Program-made: the position numbers and the translations under genes
NCBI GenBank assembly: GCA_964612675.1
Contig: CAZTDD010000128.1
Coordinates: forward strand, 1-19,385
DNA from: CAZTDD01 sp964612675
GTDB taxonomy: Bacteria; Hinthialibacterota; Hinthialibacteria; Hinthialibacterales; JAKPRU01
Direction: 5' to 3'
DNA length: 19,385 nt
Part shown: positions 14,243-19,385 of the stretch, piece after piece
Numbering within the stretch: the stretch's first letter is position 1
Layout: the number at the start of each line of letters is the position of its first letter
The notes under the pieces: model-generated
What the model was told of the DNA's origin: nothing
Databases searched by the model: none
Seen by the model: the letters and a program-made list of their open reading frames with translations, nothing else

Positions 14243-15316
14243 ATGATGGAGTTCAAGTCGGTTGTCATGCCCGGGAGGGTTGCGGTCGATACCGAAACCC
14301 TTACCGACCGTTACGGCAAATTTACCGTTGAACCGCTTGAGCGGGGTTTCGGCACTACATTGGGAAACTCGTTGCGGCGTGTTCTGCTGTCCTCGGTTCA
14401 GGGGGCGGCGGTTCGCGCGATTCGAATTACCGATGTCACTCAGGAGGTTTCCGCGATTCCAGGAGTCGTGGAGGACGTGACGGATATCGTTCTGAATGTA
14501 AAAAGCCTCCGAGTGAAAAACCATCGGAATGGTCCTGTGACCCTGTACCTCGAAGCGGACGGAGGAGGGGAGGTTACCGCCGCCCAAATCCAGCCCAATC
14601 CCGATATCGAGATTTTGAACCAGGATCTGCACATTGCGACGCTGGCCGATGACGGCCGGCTCGAGATGGAACTTTATGTGGATATCGGGCGAGGCTATGT
14701 ATCGGCGAATACCCGCGACCTGGATCGATACCCACACAACACGATCCTCGTGGATGCAGTGTTTACGCCGATCGAGCGTGTACAGTACATGATCGAAAAC
14801 GCGCGTGTGGGAGATGTGACAGACTATGACCGTCTGATTCTGCAGATCTGGACGGACGGTACCGTCACACCCGGCGATGCGGTGTCATTTGGAGCGAAGA
14901 TTCTGAAGGACCACCTCGTCATCTTCATGAATTTCGATGAAGACGAGGAGTCGGAGGAACAATCCGAATCCGCAGAAGACCAGGACGTCGATCCCGTATT
15001 CGGTAAGGGAGTCGAAGAACTGGAGCTTTCTGTACGTTCCTACAACTGCCTCAAAGCGGCCAACATCAAAACTATCGGGGAACTGGTGCAGCGGACCGAA
15101 TCCGAGATGCTGAAATACCGCAATTTCGGAAAGAAATCGCTGACCGAGATCAAAGAAGTATTGGAGAAGATGGGATTGTCGCTGGGCATGACCCTCTCGG
15201 GAAAAGAAGCTGCCTTGGGCGAAGTCCCTTCGGAAACGGCCCCGGAGGCCGAGGAAGAACTTGAAACTGAAACCGAATCGGAAGCGGAAGCCGACGATTC
15301 GTCACCAGGCGAATGA
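14243..15316 (+). CDS. rpoA: DNA-directed RNA polymerase subunit alpha
   Basis: RpoA dimerises to nucleate RNA polymerase and contacts promoters through its C-terminal domain. I start at ATG 14243 (357 residues); a second ATG at 14246 is equally possible. The frame stays open upstream into rpsD, but that part is not RpoA-like. The N-terminal domain has FTVEPLERGFGTTLGNSLRR, VLLSSVQGAAV and VEDVTDIVLNVKSLRVK. The alpha-CTD shows LELSVRSYNCLKAANIKTIG, ELVQRTESEMLKYRNFGKKS and LTEIKEVLEKMGLSLGM. The tail after about residue 325 is very acidic (AEEELETETESEAEADD), longer than in many alphas. An acidic linker (EDEESEEQSESAEDQ) joins the two domains. Confidence 0.97.
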   Translation: MMEFKSVVMPGRVAVDTETLTDRYGKFTVEPLERGFGTTLGNSLRRVLLSSVQGAAVRAIRITDVTQEVSAIPGVVEDVTDIVLNVKSLRVKNHRNGPVTLYLEADGGGEVTAAQIQPNPDIEILNQDLHIATLADDGRLEMELYVDIGRGYVSANTRDLDRYPHNTILVDAVFTPIERVQYMIENARVGDVTDYDRLILQIWTDGTVTPGDAVSFGAKILKDHLVIFMNFDEDEESEEQSESAEDQDVDPVFGKGVEELELSVRSYNCLKAANIKTIGELVQRTESEMLKYRNFGKKSLTEIKEVLEKMGLSLGMTLSGKEAALGEVPSETAPEAEEELETETESEAEADDSSPGE

Positions 15317-15320
15317 GAAA

Positions 15321-15695
15321 ATGAGACACAGAAAACGCGGAAGAAAATTGGGATTGAGTACGACCCATAAAACATCAATGATGCGGAATATGACTTGTTC
15401 GTTGCTCCGTCACGGGCGGATACGAACGACCGTCCCCAAAGCGAAGGAGCTCCAACGCTTTGTTGAGCCCCTGGTGACATTGGCGAAAGAGGACACCGTT
15501 CACCGACGCCGTCGTGCAGCACGGCATATCCACGACCAGACAGCGCTGCAGACCCTTTTCAGTGAACTCGGACCGGAGATGAAAGAGACGCCCGGAGGCT
15601 ATACGCGGGTGATCAAACTTGGGAATCGCACGGGAGATGGTGCGCCGGTTTGTTTCCTTGAATGGATCAATTACGTGCCCGATCTGGAGGGATAA
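15321..15695 (+). CDS. rplQ: 50S ribosomal protein L17
   Basis: L17 (124 residues) sits on the large-subunit surface near the exit site. From ATG 15321 it reads MRHRKRGRKLGLSTTHKTSM, then NMTCSLLRHGRIRTTVPKAK, the family signature. The C-terminal half has GYTRVIKLGNRTGDGAPVCF and EWINY. The frame extends upstream to 15261 inside rpoA, but MRHRKRG is the invariant L17 start. It begins four bases after the rpoA stop and is the last gene of the ribosomal cluster. No hairpin terminator follows. Confidence 0.97.
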   Translation: MRHRKRGRKLGLSTTHKTSMMRNMTCSLLRHGRIRTTVPKAKELQRFVEPLVTLAKEDTVHRRRRAARHIHDQTALQTLFSELGPEMKETPGGYTRVIKLGNRTGDGAPVCFLEWINYVPDLEG

Positions 15696-15711
15696 GAAGC
15701 AGCGGTTTCGA

Positions 15712-17298
15712 TTAGCCTTTTTCCTTTGACTTGTCTTTTGATTTCTCTTTGTCCTTCTCTTTTTCCTTATCTTTGTAAGGGAACGCCTGGATTTCTTTCT
15801 CCATAATCGCGAAGGTGCAGGCCTTCATCGGCGCTTTTGGCACAAAAGACTCATTGAGGATGCGGATCTGAGTTCCGGGCCAGGTTGTCCCTTTTACATT
15901 GATCGTCCGCACCACCTCCATCTCCTTCTGCCTGTCGGTTGCGATCTTTCCGACCTCTTCTTCGATTCCTTTCAACTGTTCTTGAAGCACCTGATAGGTT
16001 TGTTTGACCTTGGCGGCCATGGCGGCCTTCTCTTGGGGGAGTTGCCCCATCTTCTGTTTGAGCTGGAGCAGCACGCGGAGGAGTTGTCCCAGTTTTTTTA
16101 CATTTGGCTCCAGACTCACCTTTTTGGCTTCTAATTCATCCAACTTCTGATCGTATTCTTCGAGGCGCGGCCCTACATTGACATAGGTCTTGACGCCCAT
16201 TTCCGAGCCGAGAGTCTCCGCAGTGAGCCCCTTATTGGCCTGGATTTCGCCGCCCATGATGACCGCTTTGTTTCCTTCGACTACCAGGCTGCCTTCGCAC
16301 CCGATTTTGCAGTGAGTTACAGGTCCCTGGATAACGATGTCTCCCTTGGATTTGAGGGTCGCTTCGTTCGCGAAGCGGGCGAGGATTTCCTTTTCCGCGA
16401 CCAGCAGGGCTTTGCCGCCACCTTGAATTCCGGCGTTGATCGCGATGCGGCCACCTGAAACCAGTTCCGCCCCTTCGACCAATCCGTTGATGTTGATGTC
16501 TTCATCGGCCTTCACGGTGAAATCCGAGAGAATTCCTCCGCTGATCACCACAGATACATTCGAGGAGATGTTGCCGACTTTGTAGTCGACATCTCCGCTG
16601 ATCGCGAGTGACGGAGTTACTTCGACCTTGTCCGGTGTCCCGGTGAGACATCCGTCAACCGCCGCAGTGAGTTGATTTCCATCCTCCGACAAGTTCGTGT
16701 TCTTGCCTCCGGCAAGTTTGACCTCCTTGCCATCGGTGGCGGGGACCTCGTTTCCGTAGACGTCCTTTCCCGGGACGCCCTGCGTAGGTTGTACCCGTTC
16801 CGCCAGTAGGCGGCCGGTTTCCACCGCTTGGAAAAGACCGAGATCCCGGTGATTCACCCCACCGGTTTCCAACACACGGGGCCGCCCTTTGAGGCATTCA
16901 ACGTCGAAATGATATTGGATGGACCCGTCTTGTCCGTTCTGGGCCTGTTTCCCTTTTGCAACAGCGATCGGCTTGTTGAATTCCTTCTTGGCGAAGATCG
17001 CTTGGATGATTTTATCCTGGAGTCCAAAGACGACACCTTCGGAGAGGAGGTAGTTGCGGACCGCGTCCGGCGACAGGTATTTTGCATACTCGAAATCGAT
17101 CTCTACAGTGGCCTTCATTTTGGAAGCGCTCACGGATAGAGAAATGCCGTCGGTGGGATTCACCTGGCCTTTCGCGGATGCTTCCTCGGACGCCTGTGCT
17201 TCGTCCGGCTTCGTTTCCTGTTCGGAAGCAGCCGGTTTCTTGTCGGCTTCCTGTTTATTGTTCACGGTTGTCTTTTGTGTACCTTCGTCAGGGCACAT
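15712..17298 (-). CDS. FapA/DUF342-family protein with Lys-rich tail
   Basis: I place the start at ATG 17298 (528 residues); GGGAG lies seven bases upstream on the - strand. A GTG at 17337 has no ribosome binding site. Residues 6-48 are polar, rich in Glu, Ala and Lys. The FapA/DUF342 core includes GKDVYGNEVPATDGKEVKLA, NLSEDGNQLTAAVDG and a right-handed beta-helix-like part (about 230-375: LAISGDVDYKVGNISSNVSV, VEGAELVSGGRIAINAGIQG, IVIQGPVTHCKIGCEGSLVV). A coiled coil spans about 378-462, and residues 506-528 are almost only Lys, Glu, Asp and Ser. The family is named flagellar assembly protein A, but its biochemical role is poorly defined. No flagellar gene is present here. I see no signal peptide or membrane segment. 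Confidence 0.88.
   Translation of the reverse strand: MCPDEGTQKTTVNNKQEADKKPAASEQETKPDEAQASEEASAKGQVNPTDGISLSVSASKMKATVEIDFEYAKYLSPDAVRNYLLSEGVVFGLQDKIIQAIFAKKEFNKPIAVAKGKQAQNGQDGSIQYHFDVECLKGRPRVLETGGVNHRDLGLFQAVETGRLLAERVQPTQGVPGKDVYGNEVPATDGKEVKLAGGKNTNLSEDGNQLTAAVDGCLTGTPDKVEVTPSLAISGDVDYKVGNISSNVSVVISGGILSDFTVKADEDININGLVEGAELVSGGRIAINAGIQGGGKALLVAEKEILARFANEATLKSKGDIVIQGPVTHCKIGCEGSLVVEGNKAVIMGGEIQANKGLTAETLGSEMGVKTYVNVGPRLEEYDQKLDELEAKKVSLEPNVKKLGQLLRVLLQLKQKMGQLPQEKAAMAAKVKQTYQVLQEQLKGIEEEVGKIATDRQKEMEVVRTINVKGTTWPGTQIRILNESFVPKAPMKACTFAIMEKEIQAFPYKDKEKEKDKEKSKDKSKEKG
15716..15776 (+). promoter_or_regulatory. Pyrimidine-rich tract downstream of rplQ, possible Rho utilisation site
   Basis: On the + strand 53 of these 61 bases are C or T, with only five G. 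The tract is the complement of the Lys-rich tail codons of the FapA-like gene. A transcript leaving rplQ would carry it as unstructured, G-poor RNA starting about 20 bases after the stop codon. This fits the general preference of Rho for C/U-rich, G-poor RNA, though U clearly exceeds C here. No intrinsic terminator hairpin is seen in 15696-15715. The termination role is inference. Confidence 0.3.
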
Positions 17299-17341
17299 GC
17301 GGACGCTCCCAGTATGGGCGAAAAATAAAAGAGCCACACCA

Positions 17342-17370
17342 AGTATCGACTATTCATTCTCCCATGTAAA
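17342..17370 (-). promoter_or_regulatory. Candidate sigma-70-type promoter for the FapA-like gene
   Basis: On the - strand TTTACA (complement of 17365-17370) and GATACT (complement of 17342-17347) are separated by exactly 17 bases. They match five and four of six consensus positions. The expected start of transcription is a few bases downstream of 17342, giving a leader of roughly 35-40 bases that contains the GGGAG ribosome binding site before ATG 17298. Confidence 0.5.
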
Positions 17371-17478
17371 CCCCCATGTTCACAGGGCTTCCACTCCGTT
17401 TGTCCTTTTGTCGGTCGCCGGTGTGCGGGATGACGAGCGAGAGAGGCGGCTTTTCCAGCGTACAAAGGCGGTGTCGCT

Positions 17479-17506
17479 ATGGCAGATTGTCGAAAGTGGG
17501 TATACT
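17479..17506 (+). promoter_or_regulatory. Candidate promoter for the methyltransferase gene
   Basis: ATGGCA at 17479-17484 and TATACT at 17501-17506 are separated by 16 bases. The -10 element is good and the -35 element moderate. The -10 is flanked by one arm of the inverted repeat AAAGTGGG/CCCACTTT (17493-17500 and 17547-17554), which could influence the promoter or its leader. A transcript would begin near 17513, leaving a leader of about 55 bases before ATG 17569. Confidence 0.4.
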
Positions 17507-17554
17507 TAATTTTGTAGATCCTCAGTTATTGCACTGTGCGGGAATTCCCACTTT
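17493..17554. repeat. Inverted repeat AAAGTGGG / CCCACTTT in the methyltransferase leader
   Basis: AAAGTGGG (17493-17500) and CCCACTTT (17547-17554) are perfect complements separated by 46 bases. The right arm overlaps the ten-base palindrome GGGAATTCCC (17540-17549), so CCCAC can pair either with the distant GTGGG or, in part, within the local palindrome. This may be an operator, a leader structure or chance. Confidence 0.45.
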
Positions 17555-17568
17555 CATTACGGACGAAT

Positions 17569-18585
17569 ATGGTTTCAACGCTGATAATTATTGCGGAAAA
17601 CATTCATGCTTCTCGTGTTGTGTTGACTCCGGAACGGAACGGCAAAAAGACCCGTGTCATGGATAATGGGGCCGTTGGTCTCATTCATCCCGCTTCGGAC
17701 GGCGACTCGATGTCGCTTCCCCATGAATACAGAGAGACCGAGGAGTACGCGCAGGGGAAGATCAAGCATGTCCGGGTGGCCATCGAGCTGGGCATGGCGG
17801 GCGACACGGAGGGTGTGCGGTATCTGCAGTCCATGGCACGGTCGCAGATCCAGGCGGGGGCCGATTTCCTGGATGTGAACATCGACGAGATGTCTTCCTC
17901 GGTGGAGAAGCTGGTGGATGCAATGAACTGGACCGCGGGAATGATGACCGATTTCAGTCCGGTTCCGCTCAGCATCGATTCTTCCGTTCATGATGTACTG
18001 GAGGCCGGGTTGAAATGCTGTGATCATTCGAAGGGACGGCCGTTGATCAACTCGGCGTCAATGGAGCGACCGGAAGTTCTCGATCTGGCGGTCGAATACA
18101 ACACGGATGTCGTCGTAAGCGCGTTTGGCGGATCTGCGGGGCCGCTTGATGTCGACGAGCGCATGAAGAACTTCGGCGAGATGATGAAACGTGTGGACTC
18201 ATTGGGCATTGAACCTGAGCGTGTGTATCTCGATCCGTTGGTGTTTTCGGTGGGGACGGATCCGGAGGCGGGGAATCGGTTTCTGGAGGCGGTTCGGCGG
18301 GTTCGCGACGAGTTTGGCGATGAGGTTCACATCACCGGGGGGCTTTCGAACATCTCGTTCGGGATGCCTGCGCGTCGGTTATTGAATGAAGTGTTTGTGC
18401 TGATGGCGATGGAGGCGGGGTGTGACAGTGCGATTGTCGATCCGCTTCAGGTGAATGTGGAGCGTATCCGGCAGTATGATCGAGACAGCGAAGTTTTTCG
18501 GTTGACGATGGATGCACTGACGGGGAAGGATCAATTCTGCGTGGAGTACATTTCGGCGTATCGGGAGGGCAAGTTAAGGGTATGA
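17569..18585 (+). CDS. Methyltetrahydrofolate methyltransferase-family protein (pterin-binding TIM barrel)
   Basis: From ATG 17569 the product has 338 residues. It resembles methyltetrahydrofolate:corrinoid/iron-sulfur protein methyltransferases (AcsE/MeTr) and the pterin-binding domain of MetH. Typical barrel motifs are AGADFLDVNID (Asp102, Asn104), PLSIDS (Asp137), GRPLINSAS (Asn161), YLDPL (Asp222) and GGLSNISFGMP (Asn261, equivalent to the Asn that contacts N5 of the pterin in MeTr). Next comes LLNEVFVLMAMEAGCDSAIV. About 45 residues between IIIAENIHASR and HVRVAIELG are absent from the roughly 260-residue AcsE. GTG 17536 is an alternative start but adds unconserved residues. No corrinoid protein or CODH/ACS gene lies nearby, so the methyl acceptor is unknown. 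Confidence 0.85.
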   Translation: MVSTLIIIAENIHASRVVLTPERNGKKTRVMDNGAVGLIHPASDGDSMSLPHEYRETEEYAQGKIKHVRVAIELGMAGDTEGVRYLQSMARSQIQAGADFLDVNIDEMSSSVEKLVDAMNWTAGMMTDFSPVPLSIDSSVHDVLEAGLKCCDHSKGRPLINSASMERPEVLDLAVEYNTDVVVSAFGGSAGPLDVDERMKNFGEMMKRVDSLGIEPERVYLDPLVFSVGTDPEAGNRFLEAVRRVRDEFGDEVHITGGLSNISFGMPARRLLNEVFVLMAMEAGCDSAIVDPLQVNVERIRQYDRDSEVFRLTMDALTGKDQFCVEYISAYREGKLRV

Positions 18586-18592
18586 AGGCTTC

Positions 18593-18615
18593 CCGGACCG
18601 TTGTGGCGGTACCGG
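18593..18615 (+). terminator. Weak hairpin after the methyltransferase gene
   Basis: CCGGACCG (18593-18600) and CGGTACCGG (18607-18615) can pair with an internal mismatch around the loop TTGTGG. It lies just after the stop codon at 18583-18585. No T-run follows (CTGGTCATCC), so if it ends transcription it is not a classical intrinsic terminator. Confidence 0.25.
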
Positions 18616-18627
18616 CTGGTCATCCTG

Positions 18628-18655
18628 TTGAACTCTGGTATGATTTGCCTATGCT
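18628..18655 (+). promoter_or_regulatory. Candidate promoter for tRNA-Leu
   Basis: TTGAAC (18628-18633) and TATGCT (18650-18655) are 16 bases apart and match sigma-70 consensus at four and five of six positions. Transcription would begin near 18662, about 35 bases before the tRNA. A second -10-like TATGAT lies inside the spacer but is too close to this -35. Confidence 0.45.
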
Positions 18656-18696
18656 TAGCTGATATCTACCTCCGTTTTCGTGTGGTCAATATACGT

Positions 18697-18779
<83 letters not shown>

Positions 18780-18837
18780 CTCTACTTTGCATCATGTGAC
18801 ACATTCTGCGAGACAATGCGAGATGGTTCGTGCTCGC

Positions 18838-18856
18838 CCTGGAGTTGAACTCCAGG
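18838..18856. repeat. Perfect hairpin downstream of tRNA-Leu
   Basis: CCTGGAG (18838-18844) and CTCCAGG (18850-18856) enclose TTGAA; inner bases could extend the stem by two. It lies 59 bases after the tRNA. No T-run follows (CGGATC), so it is at best a processing or protective structure for the tRNA transcript. Confidence 0.5.
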
Positions 18857-18924
18857 CGGATCTTGAACGAGAGAGAAGGTGCCGCCGGAGAGATTCGTGC
18901 ATGATACGTTTCATTGATCAGTTT

Positions 18925-18971
18925 TGACCCCGAAGGGGTCATGTAATTTAGCCAGTGGGCAACGCCCCTGG
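18925..18971 (-). repeat. REP-like composite palindrome, copy A (inverted relative to copy B)
   Basis: Two hairpins are joined by a short AT-rich linker. The first is TGACCCC-GAA-GGGGTCA (18925-18941). The second is CCAG-T-GGGC-AAC-GCCC-CTGG (18952-18971), with one bulged T. Read on the - strand the unit has the same order as copy B at 19126-19173: the GGGC hairpin, then a CTA-rich linker, then the CCCC/GGGG hairpin. Confidence 0.8.
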
Positions 18972-18996
18972 AAACGATGAACGCAACATATCCCAA

Positions 18997-19009
18997 GCCC
19001 CAACGGGGC
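18997..19009. repeat. Small GCCCC-AAC-GGGGC hairpin between the two REP-like copies
   Basis: GCCCC (18997-19001), AAC, GGGGC (19005-19009) make a perfect five-pair stem with the same three-base AAC loop as the bulged hairpin of copy A. It may be a reduced or partial relative of the larger repeat. Confidence 0.55.
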
Positions 19010-19026
19010 GGAGTCGGCTACGCACA

Positions 19027-19053
19027 ACTCACCCTTCAAGACTCACCTTCAAG
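19027..19053. repeat. Short imperfect tandem direct repeat
   Basis: ACTCACCCTTCAAG (19027-19040) is followed immediately by ACTCACCTTCAAG (19041-19053), differing by one C. Two copies only, suggesting slippage duplication rather than a functional array. Confidence 0.7.
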
Positions 19054-19125
19054 ACAAAAACCGTGACCAACACACAATAAGTTACTTCGCCTTTCATGAC
19101 ATATTCTTTGTTCCGCCATTTCCAA

Positions 19126-19173
19126 CCAGGGGCGTTGCCCACTGGCTATAATACTTCACCCCTTTGGGGTGAA
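19126..19173 (+). repeat. REP-like composite palindrome, copy B
   Basis: CCAG-GGGC-GTT-GCCC-A-CTGG (19126-19145) is followed by linker CTATAATAC and the perfect eight-pair hairpin TTCACCCC-TTT-GGGGTGAA (19155-19173). The first hairpin and the bases around it are identical to the reverse complement of copy A over 20 or more bases. The second hairpin differs from copy A by a C-G to G-C swap that keeps pairing. Confidence 0.8.
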
Positions 19174-19213
19174 CGACAACGGATTTGTCGGGCGGCTGAT
19201 AAAAGGCAAAAGT

Positions 19214-19246
19214 GGGTGCCATGCCAGAAGCGAGAGGCCGACACCC
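19214..19246. repeat. Imperfect hairpin near the right end
   Basis: GGGTG (19214-19218) pairs with CACCC (19242-19246), and an inner GCC (19223-19225) can pair with GGC (19236-19238). It is followed by CGGGCTTTG. It could end transcription of the possible - strand gene to its right or be another intergenic repeat; the fit is loose. Confidence 0.3.
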
Positions 19247-19275
19247 GGGCTTTGTTCCTGATACCAACACACTTT

Positions 19276-19385
19276 TCATTTAGCAAACAAATCGTCACAA
19301 TTTCGCTGAACCGCCTCGAAGCGCGGGGATGCGGTTGGCTTGACCGAGATCCAAAGCGGCGTCAGCGGATCGGCTCGTTTGTCGG
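19276..19385 (-). CDS. Possible C-terminal fragment of an unidentified protein (runs off window)
   Basis: The - strand frame from 19383 down to TGA at 19276-19278 reads 35 codons without a stop: DKRADPLTPLWISVKPTASP, then RFEAVQRNCDDLFAK. The composition looks protein-like, and the frame stays open to the window edge. I do not recognise the family. Another - strand frame is also open for most of this distance (ending GGSAKL), so coding status is uncertain. If real, it would be transcribed toward the repeat region and face the tRNA. Confidence 0.35.
   Translation of the reverse strand, partial: DKRADPLTPLWISVKPTASPRFEAVQRNCDDLFAK

Larger units (their letters stand above)
18780..19275. other. 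Gene-poor, palindrome-rich intergenic region
   Basis: About 500 bases after the tRNA contain no credible gene on either strand. The content is a set of hairpin-forming repeats (listed separately), an inverted pair of composite palindromes, a short tandem repeat, and unique AT-richer sequence with lower GC than the flanking operons. Open frames here (for example on the - strand at 18655-18996 and 19094-19279) are made of antisense tRNA and palindrome sequence and are not believed. Confidence 0.7.

Noticed and set aside
15696..15720. Intrinsic terminator after rplQ
   Set aside because: The sequence after the stop forms no stem longer than about three pairs, although T residues follow.
18925..19173. 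CRISPR array
   Set aside because: There are only two main copies, in inverted orientation and with strong internal hairpins; no regular spacers and no cas genes are present.
19094..19279. 61-codon open frame on the - strand across copy B
   Set aside because: The translation is mostly the palindromic repeat read through; it has no ribosome binding site or domain.

Overview
The window carries a nearly complete bacterial S10-spc-alpha ribosomal protein supercluster on the + strand (1-15695). After it come an orphan FapA-type gene on the - strand, a pterin-binding methyltransferase gene, a tRNA-Leu gene and about 600 bases of repeat-rich, gene-poor DNA. I recognise no phage, CRISPR, insertion sequence or biosynthetic cluster. 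The host is a bacterium of moderately high GC with full-length zinc-type ribosomal proteins (S4, S14 and L36 keep their Cys ligands). The REP-like palindromes at the right end resemble repeats I associate with Planctomycetes, Lentisphaerae and related uncultured lineages. That is an impression, and I cannot assign a phylum from this sequence alone.

Region 1 (1-15695). The last codons of tuf are followed by rpsJ-rplC-rplD-rplW-rplB-rpsS-rplV-rpsC-rplP-rpmC-rpsQ (S10 block), rplN-rplX-rplE-rpsN-rpsH-rplF-rplR-rpsE-rpmD-rplO-secY (spc block) and adk-map-infA-rpmJ-rpsM-rpsK-rpsD-rpoA-rplQ (alpha block). All genes are co-directional. Most gaps are under 60 bases and several stop and start codons overlap (rplD/rplW, rpsC/rplP, rpsE/rpmD), so this is probably one long transcription unit, perhaps with an internal start before map. 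There is no room for an E. coli-type L4 leader before rpsJ or an S4-binding leader before rpsM. The gene products are ribosomal subunits, the SecY translocon, RNA polymerase alpha, IF-1, adenylate kinase and methionine aminopeptidase. Small departures from the usual are a short L24, an L4 with an internal insertion, and a 155-base gene-free gap between rpsS and rplV.

Region 2 (15696-17298). rplQ meets the FapA/DUF342-type gene tail to tail with 16 bases between the stop codons and no hairpin terminator. The Lys-rich tail of the FapA-like protein makes the opposite strand a pyrimidine-rich stretch that could serve Rho-dependent termination of the ribosomal operon.

Region 3 (17299-18779). A divergent intergenic region with a candidate promoter on each strand separates the FapA-like gene from a methyltetrahydrofolate methyltransferase-family gene. 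tRNA-Leu(UAA) follows, with its own candidate promoter.

Region 4 (18780-19385). Two copies of a composite double-hairpin repeat lie in inverted orientation. Between them are a third small hairpin and a short tandem repeat. The tail of a possible - strand gene runs off the right edge.
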